A stretch of 64,000 nucleotides of DNA from Ahaetulla prasina (lineage: Eukaryota; Chordata; Lepidosauria; Squamata; Colubridae): positions 58,790,711-58,854,710 of the forward strand of contig NC_080544.1 in the NCBI RefSeq assembly GCF_028640845.1, given 5' to 3'. Position 1 is the first letter of the stretch; every line of letters starts with the position of its first letter. Below, piece by piece: positions 1 through 14,821 of the stretch. Made by a program: the position numbers and the translations under genes. The notes beneath the pieces are model-generated. The model was not told the DNA's origin. It ran no database searches and worked only from the letters and a program-made list of their open reading frames with translations.

Positions 1-2334
<2,334 letters not shown>

Positions 2335-2699
2335 TTAGTATATTATTAAAATAAATATAAAAGTGGAATGGCAAATGTTTCAGGCCAACACATCTCTGTT
2401 ATTTATTACTTCTGTCTTGTGCCATGCACACCATGTCTATGTCACTGCTCAGACTGCCCAACAATTTATCAACCCACCTGGGCAATATTAGACTGCAGGT
2501 AATATCTGTCTATTCATAAAGAGAGACCAGAAGTGGAGGAAGCAATTAAAGAAGACAGCCTTCTTCCACTTTTTTGCTCTTCTCTACCTCTGGAAATTGG
2601 GTCTAAAATATTTTTCCTCCCAAAAGGAAAAAAGGCACATATACTGTATAAAAGAAAAAAGGAAACAGGAGAAGGGAGGGAGAGAAAAGGGGAAGGTTT

Positions 2700-2790
2700 A
2701 TCTTAAATGGTGTAGGGCGGGGTGGGGTGGGGTTGGACTAGATGACCTACAAGGTCCCTTCCAACTCTGTTAATCTGTTAACAATGGAAA
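2700..2790 (+). mobile_element. CR1 LINE 3'-end fragment
   Basis: The motif GGTTGGACTAGATGACCTAC followed by AAGGTCCCTTCCAACTCTG is the conserved CR1 3' untranslated end, also seen at 51430-51475. Only the terminal part is present, interrupted by a GGGGT-rich stretch at 2715-2732. It lies between two CNNM2 exons and carries no coding sequence. Confidence 0.75.
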
Positions 2791-3146
2791 ATAGAGAAGA
2801 TTCAGTCCTCATGCATGTTTGTTTCATTCCAGCAACTACTCTTAATTAAATGAAAGGCAAAGAAAGTTACACGGTTTTCCTAGTGGCTTCCAGTTCAGTT
2901 TTAGCCTGATCAAATCTATGAAAGCAATGTGATGCTGCTCCTTACCCTGCCTCCTCAAACAATTTTAAGTTGTACTAGCTTTATTTCTGTTATGCTCTTG
3001 GAATTTTTATCAGGACTGAACATAAAATATAAGAGAAGGGAATATAATGAACAAGGAGACACAATATACAATTCCCTAACACAGCTTCTCTATTCCATAC
3101 ACTGTTTCATTGATTTCTCTGTTAGCAATTTAGCAGTTAGATCCTA

Positions 3147-3961
<815 letters not shown>

Positions 3962-4663
3962 CAGCGATGGCTAACCTTTTTCTCCTTGGGTGGCAAAATG
4001 CCCCCCCATGCCCCGCCCCCGTGCATGCACGCACAAGACCCCGCGCTGCCCCGCTTACACCCATAATGCAATGCCTCCACGCATGCCCCATTCTCCCTTT
4101 GCGCATGCACGCACGATCCCCCCGTGCCCCATTTTGGGCCTAACAGACCTCCCTGAAGCCTCCGGAGGCCAGAAACAGCTGGTTTCCGGTAGGCTTTCCT
4201 GGAGCCTCTAGGAAGGCGAAAATGGCCTCCCCCAGCCCTCCGGAGGCCAGAAATGGCCCTTTCTGGATTTCCAGGAAGCCCGTTTTTTGCCCTCCAGTGG
4301 CTCTAAAGGCTTTCCTGGAGCCCCCAGGAAGGAGAAAACAGACTCCCCTATCCTCCGGATGCCAGAAACGGCCTGTTTCCGGACTTCCAGTAGTCCCATT
4401 TTTCACCCTCCCAGAGCATCCACGCGAGCCCTGTACTTACCTGGCATCCAAAATGGGCCACGTGGAGACTCCAGGAAGGAGAGGGGCAGCATGGGTATGC
4501 GTGTGCGTCTCCCACATGTGTGGCAGAGATCCAAAAATAAGCTGGCCGGGGGGAGGCGCGCATGCATGCACGGTGGAACTGACCTAGGGCGATAGCTTGC
4601 GTGCCCGCAGAAATGGCTCTGCATGCCACCTGTGGCACACATGCCATAGGTTTGCCATCACGG
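3962..4663. mobile_element. hAT-like non-autonomous element (702 bp)
   Basis: Ends are inverted repeats: CAGCGATGGCTAACC at the left and, read inward on the other strand, CCGTGATGGCAAACC at the right. The flanks ATCTAGAG (3954-3961) and AGCTAGAG (4664-4671) match at 7 of 8 positions, fitting the 8-bp duplication of hAT elements. The interior is GC-rich, with repeated blocks around GCCTCCGGAGGCCAGAAA, and has no transposase. The element at 31311-32324 belongs to the same family. Open frames inside are not conserved proteins. Confidence 0.8.
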
Positions 4664-4800
4664 AGCTAGAGAATTCCTCAACCCTCTCATGATTCCAGAG
4701 GACTTGTGAAGGAGGCTGAAAAGGAAGGTTCCTATTCTGACCTCCACATAAAGACATTATGGAAACAGTTCCCTAAATCAAACAGGAAACAGGATTAGAT

Positions 4801-4975
4801 GAACTAATTTTATTTTACGAGAAGGCTACATTAATAGAATCTTGCAAATCTGAAGGCACAAACTTCCTCCTGTCACTTTTAACTGATTGATCCATCAGGA
4901 AGGGTCCTTTCTAAGTTTCTTTCTCTAACAGTTAAGCTGCTGGGGCTCTTACATCTCTTGTCTGTTTCCTAGGCA
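4801..4975. repeat. Dispersed repeat, copy 1 (pair with 22495-22720)
   Basis: This stretch aligns by eye with 22495-22720: both contain GATGA-CTAATT, then TTAATAGAATCTTGCAA (TTAACAGAATCTTGCAA in the other copy), TCTGAAGG, CTTCCTAAGTTTC-like and TCTCTTGTCTG blocks in the same order. I do not recognise the family. No termini or TSD could be fixed. An L2-like relic follows at once, so it may be the upstream part of that LINE. Confidence 0.5.
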
Positions 4976-4984
4976 GCATCTGTT

Positions 4985-5770
4985 CCTTTTTCACCCCAAG
5001 GTCAATTGTACATTCTACACATCAGGACTACAACTTTGTATTGTGCGCCAGTTGCACCTGTTCTTGGATCATGAGATTCTGCTCACAATTACTCACTCCA
5101 TGGTCATCTTCCAAAAGGATTACTACAATGCTTCTGCCTTTGAAGAGTATCCAGAAGCTCCAGCTGCAATGGCATGGACAATGATATATGTCTCTAGAAA
5201 GACACATTACACCTTTGGTCTGTGAGTTTGCATTGGTTACCAATTTGTCTCCTGGTACAATTCAGGGTGCTGGTTTTGATCTTCAAAGCCCTACATGACA
5301 TGAGGCCATGTTATCTGAGGAACTGCCTCTCCTTGTTTATATGTACCCATCCCATCAAGCCTGGCAGGAGAGTCATGCTGTAGGATCCATCCATAAAAAT
5401 TTTTTGTCTGGTGGGACCTAGAAAAAAAGTATTTTCTGCCATAGAACCTGCCCTTCGCAATATTATTTGCCCTAAATTTAGCCTCAACCCTTATAGCTAT
5501 CCTGAAAGTCTTAACATATGCTTTTTGCATCATGCCTGGGGATCCCCTGACAGTAGGCAGCCTGTACCATGGCTACATCATGCATAACATTCTGATTTTG
5601 ACCCTCTTGCCATCTTGGTTTCAGTAATTGTTTTTAACAAAACAATTTTAACAAATTAAATAATTAATTTAGTTGGTATTATAATATGTATAACCCAGTG
5701 GTTTTGAGGCATGCTGCCCAGAGTTACCTTGTGTGAGATGGGCAGCTATATAGATTTGATAAAACAAACA
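4985..5770 (+). mobile_element. Old L2-like LINE 3' end (degenerate)
   Basis: At 5047-5145 the plus strand reads VRQLHLFLDHEILLTITHSM and FQKDYYNAS, a clear decayed match to the VRQLRPFLDRDALCTVTHAL and SRLDYCNAL region of the younger L2 copies in this window. Further on, TGGTTACCAATTTG and TTTTGATCTTCAAAGCCCTA correspond to the C-terminal coding part. The end, near TGCCCAGAGTTACCTTGTG and GGGCAGCTATATAGATTT, is a LINE 3' UTR. The copy is full of stops and frameshifts. Confidence 0.65.
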
Positions 5771-6745
5771 TTAATGAACAGCATTCATGTAGAAATGGTA
5801 TAAGTAAAGATATTTTAATAGGAGCTTAAGGGATATTACGGTAAGCAAACTGAATAATAGAGTAGAAAGTGTACTAAAGAAAGGATAGCATAGAGGTCTC
5901 AGAAAATTGTAGTCTACAGATCACTGCAGAAACAATGGGATCTCCTTAATTGACTGCATAAGGTTACATCTCCAAAGGTGACCTGCTCGGTGCCCTGTTC
6001 TCAAACTATTTAGGAAGTTACATAGTGTGAAGTTTGTTTACAAACTAATAGGCAGTCACTGCAGTTATTTCAGCAGTAGTAGAATGTGCATACAGTAGAT
6101 ACTTCTTCAGCAACTTAGCTGCTGCCTGCATCCCATTAAAAACCCATTAGTGGAAGATGCCCCTGTCCAGGAAAAGGTATAGCTGGTATACTAACAAATG
6201 TTCCAGGTCACAGAACTAAGTTGGGCCTCCAATGATGATAAACCAAATTCACATATTGAGGAATACACCCGCCCAACTGAGGCTCTGTGTTGTTAGGATT
6301 CAGCCTCTGTATTTGAATTTATTACTTATTCAGCATCTGAAAATATGCTTGATCAGATATGACAGCATAACAAAAATACACGTGCATCTTCCAAAATGCC
6401 TGCGGTCCAATATACATTGTTTTTTCACAACTTTCTGCCTCTTTTCCACAACAAACTGCAATGATGGCACATGAGGTACTACAAACCATGCACTGCGGTA
6501 ATAAAAATTTTCTGACATTTTCAGAGAAGGCATACACGGCGCTTCTGAGGGCTAATCCAAGACACTTTGCTGCCTAATGCCTGACAATATTCTTACACTC
6601 TCAAATACCATGTATGAGAATGATAGTTGAATAAAAAGCAACAGATCATTTTAAAGCATAAGGCTAAGTTAAAGGGTATAAAATTGATCACATGGTGAAA
6701 AAATTGTCCTTTATCTTCTAAAATAGCTGTCTTAGAATGTCTCTT
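5771..6745. other. CNNM2 intron, nothing recognised
   Basis: Intronic sequence of moderate AT content. Short open frames on both strands around 6232-6537 overlap each other antisense and resemble no known protein. I see no repeat boundaries. Confidence 0.45.
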
Positions 6746-6746
6746 T

Positions 6747-6816
6747 TTGTTACAATACAGAGGCAGTCACATCCACATCTGTATTTTGTTACAATACAGA
6801 GGCAGTCACATCCATT
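6747..6816 (+). repeat. Short tandem duplication (about 38-bp period)
   Basis: The block starting TTTGTTACAATACAGAGGCA and continuing GTCACATCCA occurs at about 6747-6776 and again at about 6785-6814, separated by a few bases. The two units are identical over about 30 bp, pointing to a recent local duplication about 150 bp downstream of a CNNM2 exon. Confidence 0.8.
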
Positions 6817-6960
6817 TTAAAATGGGCTAGGCTTTCAATTTTAGTTCATATTTAATTCTTCTCTTCTCAAAATGTAATTTCCCTCAAAAAATAAAAAGAC
6901 AGAAAACTTTATTACAAGAAGGCTTTTGTATAATTCCGAGGGCAAACACTGTGGTGCTTA

Positions 6961-8466
<1,506 letters not shown>

Positions 8467-8468
8467 GA

Positions 8469-8925
8469 GATAGTCCTTGACTTACAACAACAATTGGTGA
8501 TTGTTAGATGTTATACCCTGTATTTTGCTCTGGGAAGTCCGGGGTGGGGGGGATTGGGGGGAGGGGGGAGGGGGGAGGGAGGGAGAGGGGAGGCATTTGT
8601 GGAAATTTTCTATAAAACTTTTTAATAAAAAAAATAACAATTGGGACAAGAATTTCTGTTGCTAATTTCTGTTGTGAACCTGTTTTTAAGTCAACCTGTT
8701 TTTTCCCATTGCCTTTGCTTGCCAGAAGTTAGCTGGGATTGTCGCAATGACTCCAGAATGCTGCTACCATTGTAAATATATGAGAGTTACCAAGCACCCA
8801 AATTTTGATTATGTGACCGGGAGGATGCTGCAACAATTGTAAGTCACTTTTTCAGTGCTATTGTAACTCTGTGAACAGTCTTTGAACCACTAATTAATGG
8901 TTGTAAATGAAAGATTATTTGTATC
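8469..8925. mobile_element. Mariner-like MITE of the TAGTCCTTGACTTACAAC family (interrupted)
   Basis: The start TAGTCCTTGACTTACAACAA and later landmarks (GCTTGCCAGAAGTTAGC, CCAAGCACCCAAATTTTGAT, GTAAGTCACTTTTTCAGTGC) define a family seen again at 14822, 34360, 55480, 61935 and 63446. Better preserved copies end in inverted repeats around AGTCCTCGACTTAC, suggesting a Tc1/mariner-type MITE. This copy is split by a short L1 insertion at 8498-8635. Confidence 0.7.
8498..8635 (+). mobile_element. Severely 5'-truncated L1 insertion with TSD
   Basis: A 138-bp segment with an L1-style 3' UTR: TTATACCCTGTATTTTGCTC, then a G-rich block (8536-8591), then a polyadenylation region with AATAAA and an A-rich tail. 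It is flanked by the perfect 9-bp repeat AACAATTGG at 8489-8497 and 8636-8644, the target-site duplication of target-primed reverse transcription. The host sequence is a mariner-like MITE. Confidence 0.8.
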
Positions 8926-9166
8926 TGTATCACCCTTTTGGCCACAGTAAAGGCATGGAGAATCCATTTATGTTATTTTAGCTGTCAGATTTCATGTAGT
9001 TAAACAGAATATTTTGGACTATGGAAGATCATTTCAATAAATTATTATTGCAGCAAGATTACCATAGGCATAGATTTGGAAAGATTTGACACCACTCATT
9101 ATGAAGAAATGGTTGGTGAAGAAAATAGATCTTGCTGAAATAGATAAATTGACTTGTTTGATTAAA

Positions 9167-10212
9167 ACTCCGGAGAAGACGCCTAGAGAGTACCTGGAGG
9201 TCCAGCCGTTCCGAGGCTGATCGGACACTAGTTAGGTCTTTCCCGAAGACCTACCTAGTGGCACTGAGGGAGGCGAAACGTTCCTACGTTTCCACCCTCA
9301 TTGCCTCGGCAGATAACCGCCCGGCCGCCCTATTTCGGGTGACCCGCTCTCTCCTACATCAGGAGGGGCGGGATGACCCCTTGCAGGGACGTGCCGAGGA
9401 GTTTAGTGGTTATCTATACGATAAAATCGCTCAGCTCCGGGATAGTTTGGACCAAAATTGTGATGATCCAGGTGAGATGATGGAGACGCGTCTTGTCGAT
9501 GTTGTTTGGGATGAGTTTGATTCTGTGGCTCTCGAGGACGTGGACAGGCTACTGGGGAGGTTACATGCCACCACATGTTTACTGGACCCGTGTCCCTCCT
9601 GGCTGGTGCTGGCCACTCAGGAGGTGACACGAGGCTGGCTCCGGGGAATTATAAATGCTTCATTGTTGGAAGGGGTTTTCCCCGCCGCCTTGAAAGAGGC
9701 GGTGGTGAGACCCCTCCTCAAGAAGCCTTCCCTGGACCCAGCTATTTTGGGAAATTATCGTCCAGTCTCCAACCTTCGCTTTGTGGCGAAGGTTGTAGAG
9801 AGTGTGGTGGCATGGCAGCTTCCCCAGTACCTGGATGAAGCTGTCTATCTAGACCCATTCCAGTCTGGCTTCCGGTCCGGATATAGTACGGAGACAGCTT
9901 TGGTCGCGTTGGTGGATGACCTCTGGAGGGCCAGGGATAGGGGTTGTTCCTCTGCCCTCTCTCAGCGGCTTTTGATACCATCGACCATGGTATCCTGCTG
10001 CACCGGTTGGAGAATTTAGGAGTGGGAGGCACCGTTTATCGGTGGTTCTCCTCCTATCTCTCTGACCGGTCGCAGATGGTGTTGACAGGAGGGCAGAGAT
10101 CGACCACGAGGCGCCTTACTTGTGGGGTGCCTCAGGGGTCGATTCTCTCGCCTCTCCTGTTCAACATCTATATGAAGCCGTTGGGCGAGGTCATCAGTGG
10201 CTTTGGGGTGAG
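9167..10212 (+). mobile_element. L2-type LINE copy A, 5' half (interrupted by copy B)
   Basis: Plus-strand remnant of an L2-clade LINE ORF2 from the endonuclease/RT linker into the reverse transcriptase. It reads VVRPLLKKPSLDPAILGNYR and PVSNLRFVAKVVESV (RT entry), SGFRSGYSTETALVALVDDL, then after a frameshift near 9960 [32 protein letters not shown] and GFGV. It stops in mid-RT at 10212, where copy B is inserted, and resumes at 13213 with YQLYADDT. The 5' end is truncated. Not functional. Confidence 0.9.
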
Positions 10213-10384
10213 TAATAAAGCTCCCCTGATTTTAGATCTAATTCAGGAAGGGACCACGGATGTTATGGGCATTACGGAAACCTGGTTGGGCACAGAAGGG
10301 GGGTTTCCCCTAGTAGAGATGTGCCCACCAGGTTTCCGAGCATTCCATCAGCCGAGGGCCCAAGGTAGGGGTGGCGGGGTGGCG

Positions 10385-10957
10385 GTTATTATTTATTTAT
10401 TTATTTATTTATTTTATTTATTTTATTAAATTTCTATACCGCCCTTCTCCCGAAGGACTCAGGGCGGTGCACAGCCAGAATAAAAACACAGAATATATAC
10501 AATTAAAAGAAATTAAAATGAACTATTACTATACGGCCGATAATTAAAACATTTAAAAATTTAAAATATTATTAAAACCCCAATTTAAAATCAACTATTT
10601 ATGCCAGTCCTGCTTGAATGAATAAATATGTTTTAAGCTCACGACGAAAGGTCCGAAGATCAGACATCCCGGTCAAGGAAGGGACGCAACTGGCGAACCA
10701 AGCGAACTTGGTAAAAGGCCCTCCTGGTGATGGCCGCCAGATGTTCATCAAAGGACAGCCGACCATCCAGGAGGACACCCAAGTTGCGAACCACCTCCTT
10801 TGGGGCCACTAACTCGCCCCCAACAGTCAGCTGCGGATGACTGTACCGGGGTGCCGGCATCCACAGCCACTCCGTCTTGGAGGGATTGAGCTTGAGTCTG
10901 TTTCTCCCCATCCAGACCCGTACGGCTTCCAGGCACCGGGACAGCACTTCGACCGAA
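10385..10957 (-). mobile_element. L2-type LINE copy C, nested in copy B
   Basis: Minus-strand L2 3' fragment. Reading right to left it has [50 protein letters not shown] and RQLRPFLDRD, then jumps by an internal deletion straight to FRREL and the 3' UTR, the hairpin sequence at 10439-10469 and a TTTA-repeat tail at 10387-10426. It interrupts the endonuclease of copy B between GGGVAVI and RERLEP; TTATTA-type sequence on both sides suggests a short TSD. Confidence 0.85.
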
Positions 10958-11735
10958 TTATTAGGGAGAGGCTGGAACCGAGGGAGACCACTGTGCCTCA
11001 GATAGCTGGGTGTGAAACCCTCTATGTGAAGTGGGGTCGTAGGACTCAGGTGGGCTTGTTGATCACGTACCTGGCTCCTTGCTATGTGACAACAGCCCTG
11101 CCCGGGCTGTTGGAGTTGCTAGCTGGGTTGGCAGTTGAGACCCCTAGACTGTTGGTCATGGGGGATTTCAACTTGCCATCAACTGGCACGGCATCCTCGG
11201 CCGCTCGGGAGTTCATGGCTTCCATGACGGCCATGGACCTGACTCAATTAATTGATGGCCCTACTCACATTGGGGGAGGCACCCTGGACTTGGTTTTTAT
11301 CTCTGGCCAGTGGTTGAATGATCTGATTTTAAAAGATTTAGTTATCGATCCTTTGTCATGGTCAGATCATTTTCTCCTTCGTCTGGACTTTCAGACCGCT
11401 ACCCACTGCCGCAGGGAGATGGAACCAATGCGTTGGTTCCGTCCCAGGCGCCTGATGGAACCTGAGAGGTTCCTGACGGAGCTTGGGCCGCTTCCGGAGA
11501 ATCTGGCCCACGGCACGACTGAAGAGCTGGTCACGGCCTGGGAACAGGCCGCGGCTGGAGCTTTGGACCGTGTCGTGCCTTTGCGGCCTCTGACCCGGCG
11601 TCGGTCTCAACCAGCTCCTTGGTTTTCCGAGGAGCTGAGGGAGATGAAACGCCGGAGAAGACGCCTAGAGAGTGTCTGGAGATCCAGCCGTTCTGAGGCT
11701 GACCGGACACTAGTTAGGTCCTATAGCAGGTCCTA
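10958..11735 (+). pseudogene. L2 ORF2 endonuclease domain (copy B)
   Basis: Open frame with the AP-endonuclease signature of non-LTR retrotransposons: LLVMGDFNLPSTGTASSA (catalytic N within GDFN), THIGGGTLDLVFIS and WSDHFLLRLDF (the SDH motif that holds the catalytic His). The following basic stretch RRRRRLESVWRSSRSEADRT begins the linker to RT. The first half of the domain lies at 10213-10384, before the copy C insertion. The deletion after 11735 removes the RT fingers, so no active protein is made. Confidence 0.85.
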
Positions 11736-12990
11736 TACCCCAGTACCTGGAGGAATCTGTCTATCTAGACCCGTTCCAGTCCGGCTTTCGGCCCGGAGAC
11801 AGCTTTGGTTGCGCTGGTGGATGATCTCTGGAGGGCCAGGGATAGGGGTCATTCCTCTGCCCTGGTCCTATTAGATCTCTCAGCGGCTTTCGATACCATT
11901 GACCATGGTATCCTGCTGCGCCGGCTGGAGGGGTTGGGAGTGGGAGGCACCGTTTATCGGTGGTTCTCCTCCTACCTCGCTGACCGGATGCAGACGGTGT
12001 TGACAGGGGGGCAGAGATCGACTCCAAGGCGCCTCATGTGTGGGGTGCCGCAGGGGTCGATTCTCTCACCCCTCCTGTTCAACATCTATATGAAGCCGCT
12101 GGGTGAGATCATCAGTGGCTTTGGGGTGAGATACCAACTGTACGCTGATGACACTCTGCTGTACTTTGCCACCCCAGGCCACCCCAGCGAAGCTGTCAAA
12201 GTGCTGTCCCGGTGTTTGGAAGCCGTACGGGTCTGGATGGGGAGAAACAGGCTCAAACTTAATCCCACCAAGACGGAGTGGCTGTGGATGCCGGCACCTC
12301 GGTACAGTCAGCTGCAGATGCGGCTGTCCATCAGGGGCGAGTCGTTGGCCCCGATGGAGAAGGTACGCAACTTGGGCGTGCTCCTGGATGGTTGGTTGTC
12401 CTTTGAAGATCATTTGGCGACCGTCTCCAGGAGAGCTTTTTATCAGGTTCGCCTGATCCGCCAGTTGCGTCCCTTCCTGGACCGGGATGCCCTATGCACA
12501 GTCACTCATGCTCTCGTTACCTCTCGTCTGGACTACTGCCATGCTCTCTACATGGGGCTCCCCTTGAAGAGCACCCGGAGACTTCAGCTAGTCCAGAATG
12601 CGGCTGCGCGGGTTATTGAGGGAACGGTTCGGAGCTCCCACGTAACACCTATCCTGCGCAGACTGCACTGGCCCTGTTGTTTTCCGGGTGCGCTTCAAGG
12701 TATTGGTTACCACCTTTAAAGCGCTCCATGGCTTAGGACCGGGCTATCTATGGGACCGTCTACTGCCGGCCTCTATCTCCCATCGTCCGGTGCGTTCCCA
12801 CAGAGAGGGACTCCTCAGGGTGCCGTCAGCCAAACAGTGTCGACTGGCGGCTCCCAGGGGGAGGGCCTTCTCTGTGGGGGCTCCTACCCTGTGGAACGAA
12901 CTTCCCCTCGGGCTCCGACAACTACCTGACCTTAGGACCTTTCGCCGCGAACTTAAAACCTATTTATTTCATATGGCTGGACTAGCTTGA
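11736..12990 (+). pseudogene. L2 ORF2 reverse transcriptase and C-terminus (copy B)
   Basis: The long frame at about 11805-12719 has the RT motifs LLDLSAAFDTIDHG (catalytic Asp), [20 protein letters not shown] and YADDTLLYF (catalytic DD), then the thumb-like region LKLNPTKTEWLWM and VRQLRPFLDRDALC-type blocks. After a frameshift near 12690 the C-terminus continues as RFKVLVTTFKALHGLGPGYL and WNELPLGLRQLPDL to a stop at 12988. Because RT fingers are deleted and a frameshift is present, this is a dead but quite young copy. Confidence 0.88.
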
Positions 12991-13148
12991 TTTTTACTTT
13001 TAAATTTTAATTTAATTGAATTTGATGGGTTTTTAAAGTTTTGTAATTTTATGGGGGTGTATATTATTTTAATATTTGGGCAAATTTAAATCAATTTCTT
13101 AAGGGATGTTTTAACTATTGTGTATATCTGTATTTTATCTGCCTGTTC

Positions 13149-13179
13149 ACCGCCCTGAGTCCTTCGGGAGAAGGGCGGT
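13149..13179 (+). ncRNA. 3'-terminal UUCG hairpin of L2-type LINE
   Basis: The RNA would form an 8-bp stem, ACCGCCCU paired with AGGGCGGU, a small internal loop (GAG opposite GA), and an inner UCC/GGA stem closed by a UUCG tetraloop. It sits immediately before the 3' repeat tail, where the LINE reverse transcriptase is expected to bind its template. Same-family copies carry it at 14214-14244, 10439-10469, 23334-23364 and 24741-24771 (the last three on the minus strand). Confidence 0.7.
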
Positions 13180-13206
13180 ATACAAATTAAAATATTCATT
13201 CATTCA

Positions 13207-14260
13207 GTCAGTTACCAGCTATACGCTGACGATACTCATTTTTCCACCCCGGGCCACCCCAACGAAGCTGTCGAAGTGCTATCCCGGTGCCTGGAAGTCG
13301 TACGGGTCTGGATGGGGAGAAACAGACTCAAGCTCAATCCCTCCAAGACGGAGTGGCTGTGGAGGCCGGCACCCCGGTACAGTCAGCTGCAACCGCGGCT
13401 GTCTGTTGGGGGCGAGTCACTGGCCCCAACAGAGAGGGTACGCAACTTGGGCGTTCTCCTGGATGGACGGCTGTCGTTTGAAGATCACTTGGTGGCCGTC
13501 TCCAGGAGAGCTTTTTACCAGGTCCGCCTGGTCCGCCAGTTGCGCCCCTTCCTTGACCGGGATGCCTTATGCACAGTCACTCACGCTCTTGTCACTTCTC
13601 ACCTGGATTATTGCAATGCTCTCTACATGGGGCTACCCTTGAAGTGCACTCGGAGGCTTCAGTTAGTTCAGAATGCAGCTGCGCGGGAGCCACACGTTGC
13701 TCCCATGTAACACCGTTCCTGCGCAGTCTGCACTGCTACCTGTGGTCTTTCGGGTGCGCTTCAAGGTGTTGGTTACTACCTTTAAAGTGCTCCATGGCTT
13801 AGGGCCCGGGTACTTACGGGACCACCTGCTGTTACCTTATGCCTCCCACTGACCCGTACCCTCACACAGAGAGGGTCTTCTCAGGGTGCCGTCCACCAAG
13901 CAATGTCGGCTGGCAGCCTCCAGGGGAAGGGGCTTCTCTGTTGGAGCACCTACCCTCTGGAACGAACTTCCCCCTGGTTTGCGTCAATTACCTGACCTTC
14001 GGACCTTTCGCTGTGAATTGAAAACGCACTTGTTTATCCAAGCGGGACTGGCTTAATTTTTTAAACTTTTGAATTTTAATAATTTTAATTGGGGTATTTT
14101 ATGAATTTTATGGGTCAAATTTGACGGTTTTAAATTTTCGGCCATTTATAGAATATGTTATTTTAATTTTTGTTTTAATTTGTATATTGTACTGTTTTTT
14201 AATCTGGCTGTACACCGCCTTGAGTCCTTCGGGAGAAGGGCGGTATAAAAATCTAAATAA

Positions 14261-14347
<87 letters not shown>
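13207..14347 (+). mobile_element. L2-type LINE copy A, 3' half
   Basis: Continuation of copy A after the copy B insertion: YQLYADDTH, LSRCLEVVRVWMGRNRLKLN, VRNLGVLLDGRLSFEDHLV and QLRPFLDRDALCTVTHALV to about 13690, then frameshifted C-terminal sequence (about 13700-14050), an AT-rich 3' UTR, the hairpin at 14214-14244 and a long TAAA array ending at about 14347. The array is the LINE's own 3' tail. Confidence 0.88.
14258..14347 (+). repeat. (TAAA)n microsatellite tail
   Basis: About 20 near-perfect TAAA units directly after the 3' hairpin of L2 copy A. The position marks it as an expanded LINE tail. Confidence 0.95.
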
Positions 14348-14818
14348 AAAGCATTATCTACATTTATTGGTGACTGAAAGCCTCTTACGGAATTTTTGTA
14401 TAAAAATGAAAAAAAAACCCCACCAAAAATGCCTTATGTTTCAATGATTACACAGGCTAGAGTATAGAAAGAAGAAGAATGAGATAATTTTGGAGATAGG
14501 CTAAATAAAGTTATACATATAACTTTATATCTTTTTTCTTTCTTTTCTATTTTTCTTTTTCTTTTTTGCATATTTTTCTCCCCCTACTTTATCTTGGTCT
14601 GTGTTAGTTTTTTTCTCTTTGTTCAAAAGTTTTAATTTAAAAAATTATACAAAAAGAGATATTAACTGAAAATTTTAGCTTTTGTCACACAGTCATATTT
14701 ATATGGTTCTTATTATATCCCAACAAAACACTGTTTTTGACAGTTCTTATTTATAGAAACATAATGGAGCCCAATTAATTCTTAATATTATGTCAGTACA
14801 TCGAAGAAAAATACTGGT
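14348..14818. other. No feature recognised
   Basis: AT-rich intronic sequence with polypyrimidine runs around 14531-14590. No coding potential or repeat ends recognised. Confidence 0.5.
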
Positions 14819-14821
14819 AAT

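Larger units (their letters stand above)
10213..13206 (+). mobile_element. L2-type LINE copy B, inserted into copy A
   Basis: A second plus-strand L2-type LINE nested in copy A. It starts with apurinic endonuclease sequence (PLILDLIQEGTTDVMGITET, RGGGVAVI), is interrupted by copy C, continues with LLVMGDFNLPS and WSDHFLLRLDF, then jumps by an internal deletion near 11735 into the RT (DTIDHGILLRRL, YADDTLL) and runs to a 3' UTR with the terminal hairpin at 13149-13179 and an ATTC repeat tail. The flanks GTGAGT (10208-10213) and GTCAGT (13207-13212) look like a short TSD with one mismatch. Confidence 0.88.

Noticed and set aside
14258..14347. Possible CRISPR-like or satellite array of regular units
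   Set aside because: Simple TAAA repeats continuous with a LINE 3' tail; no spacers.
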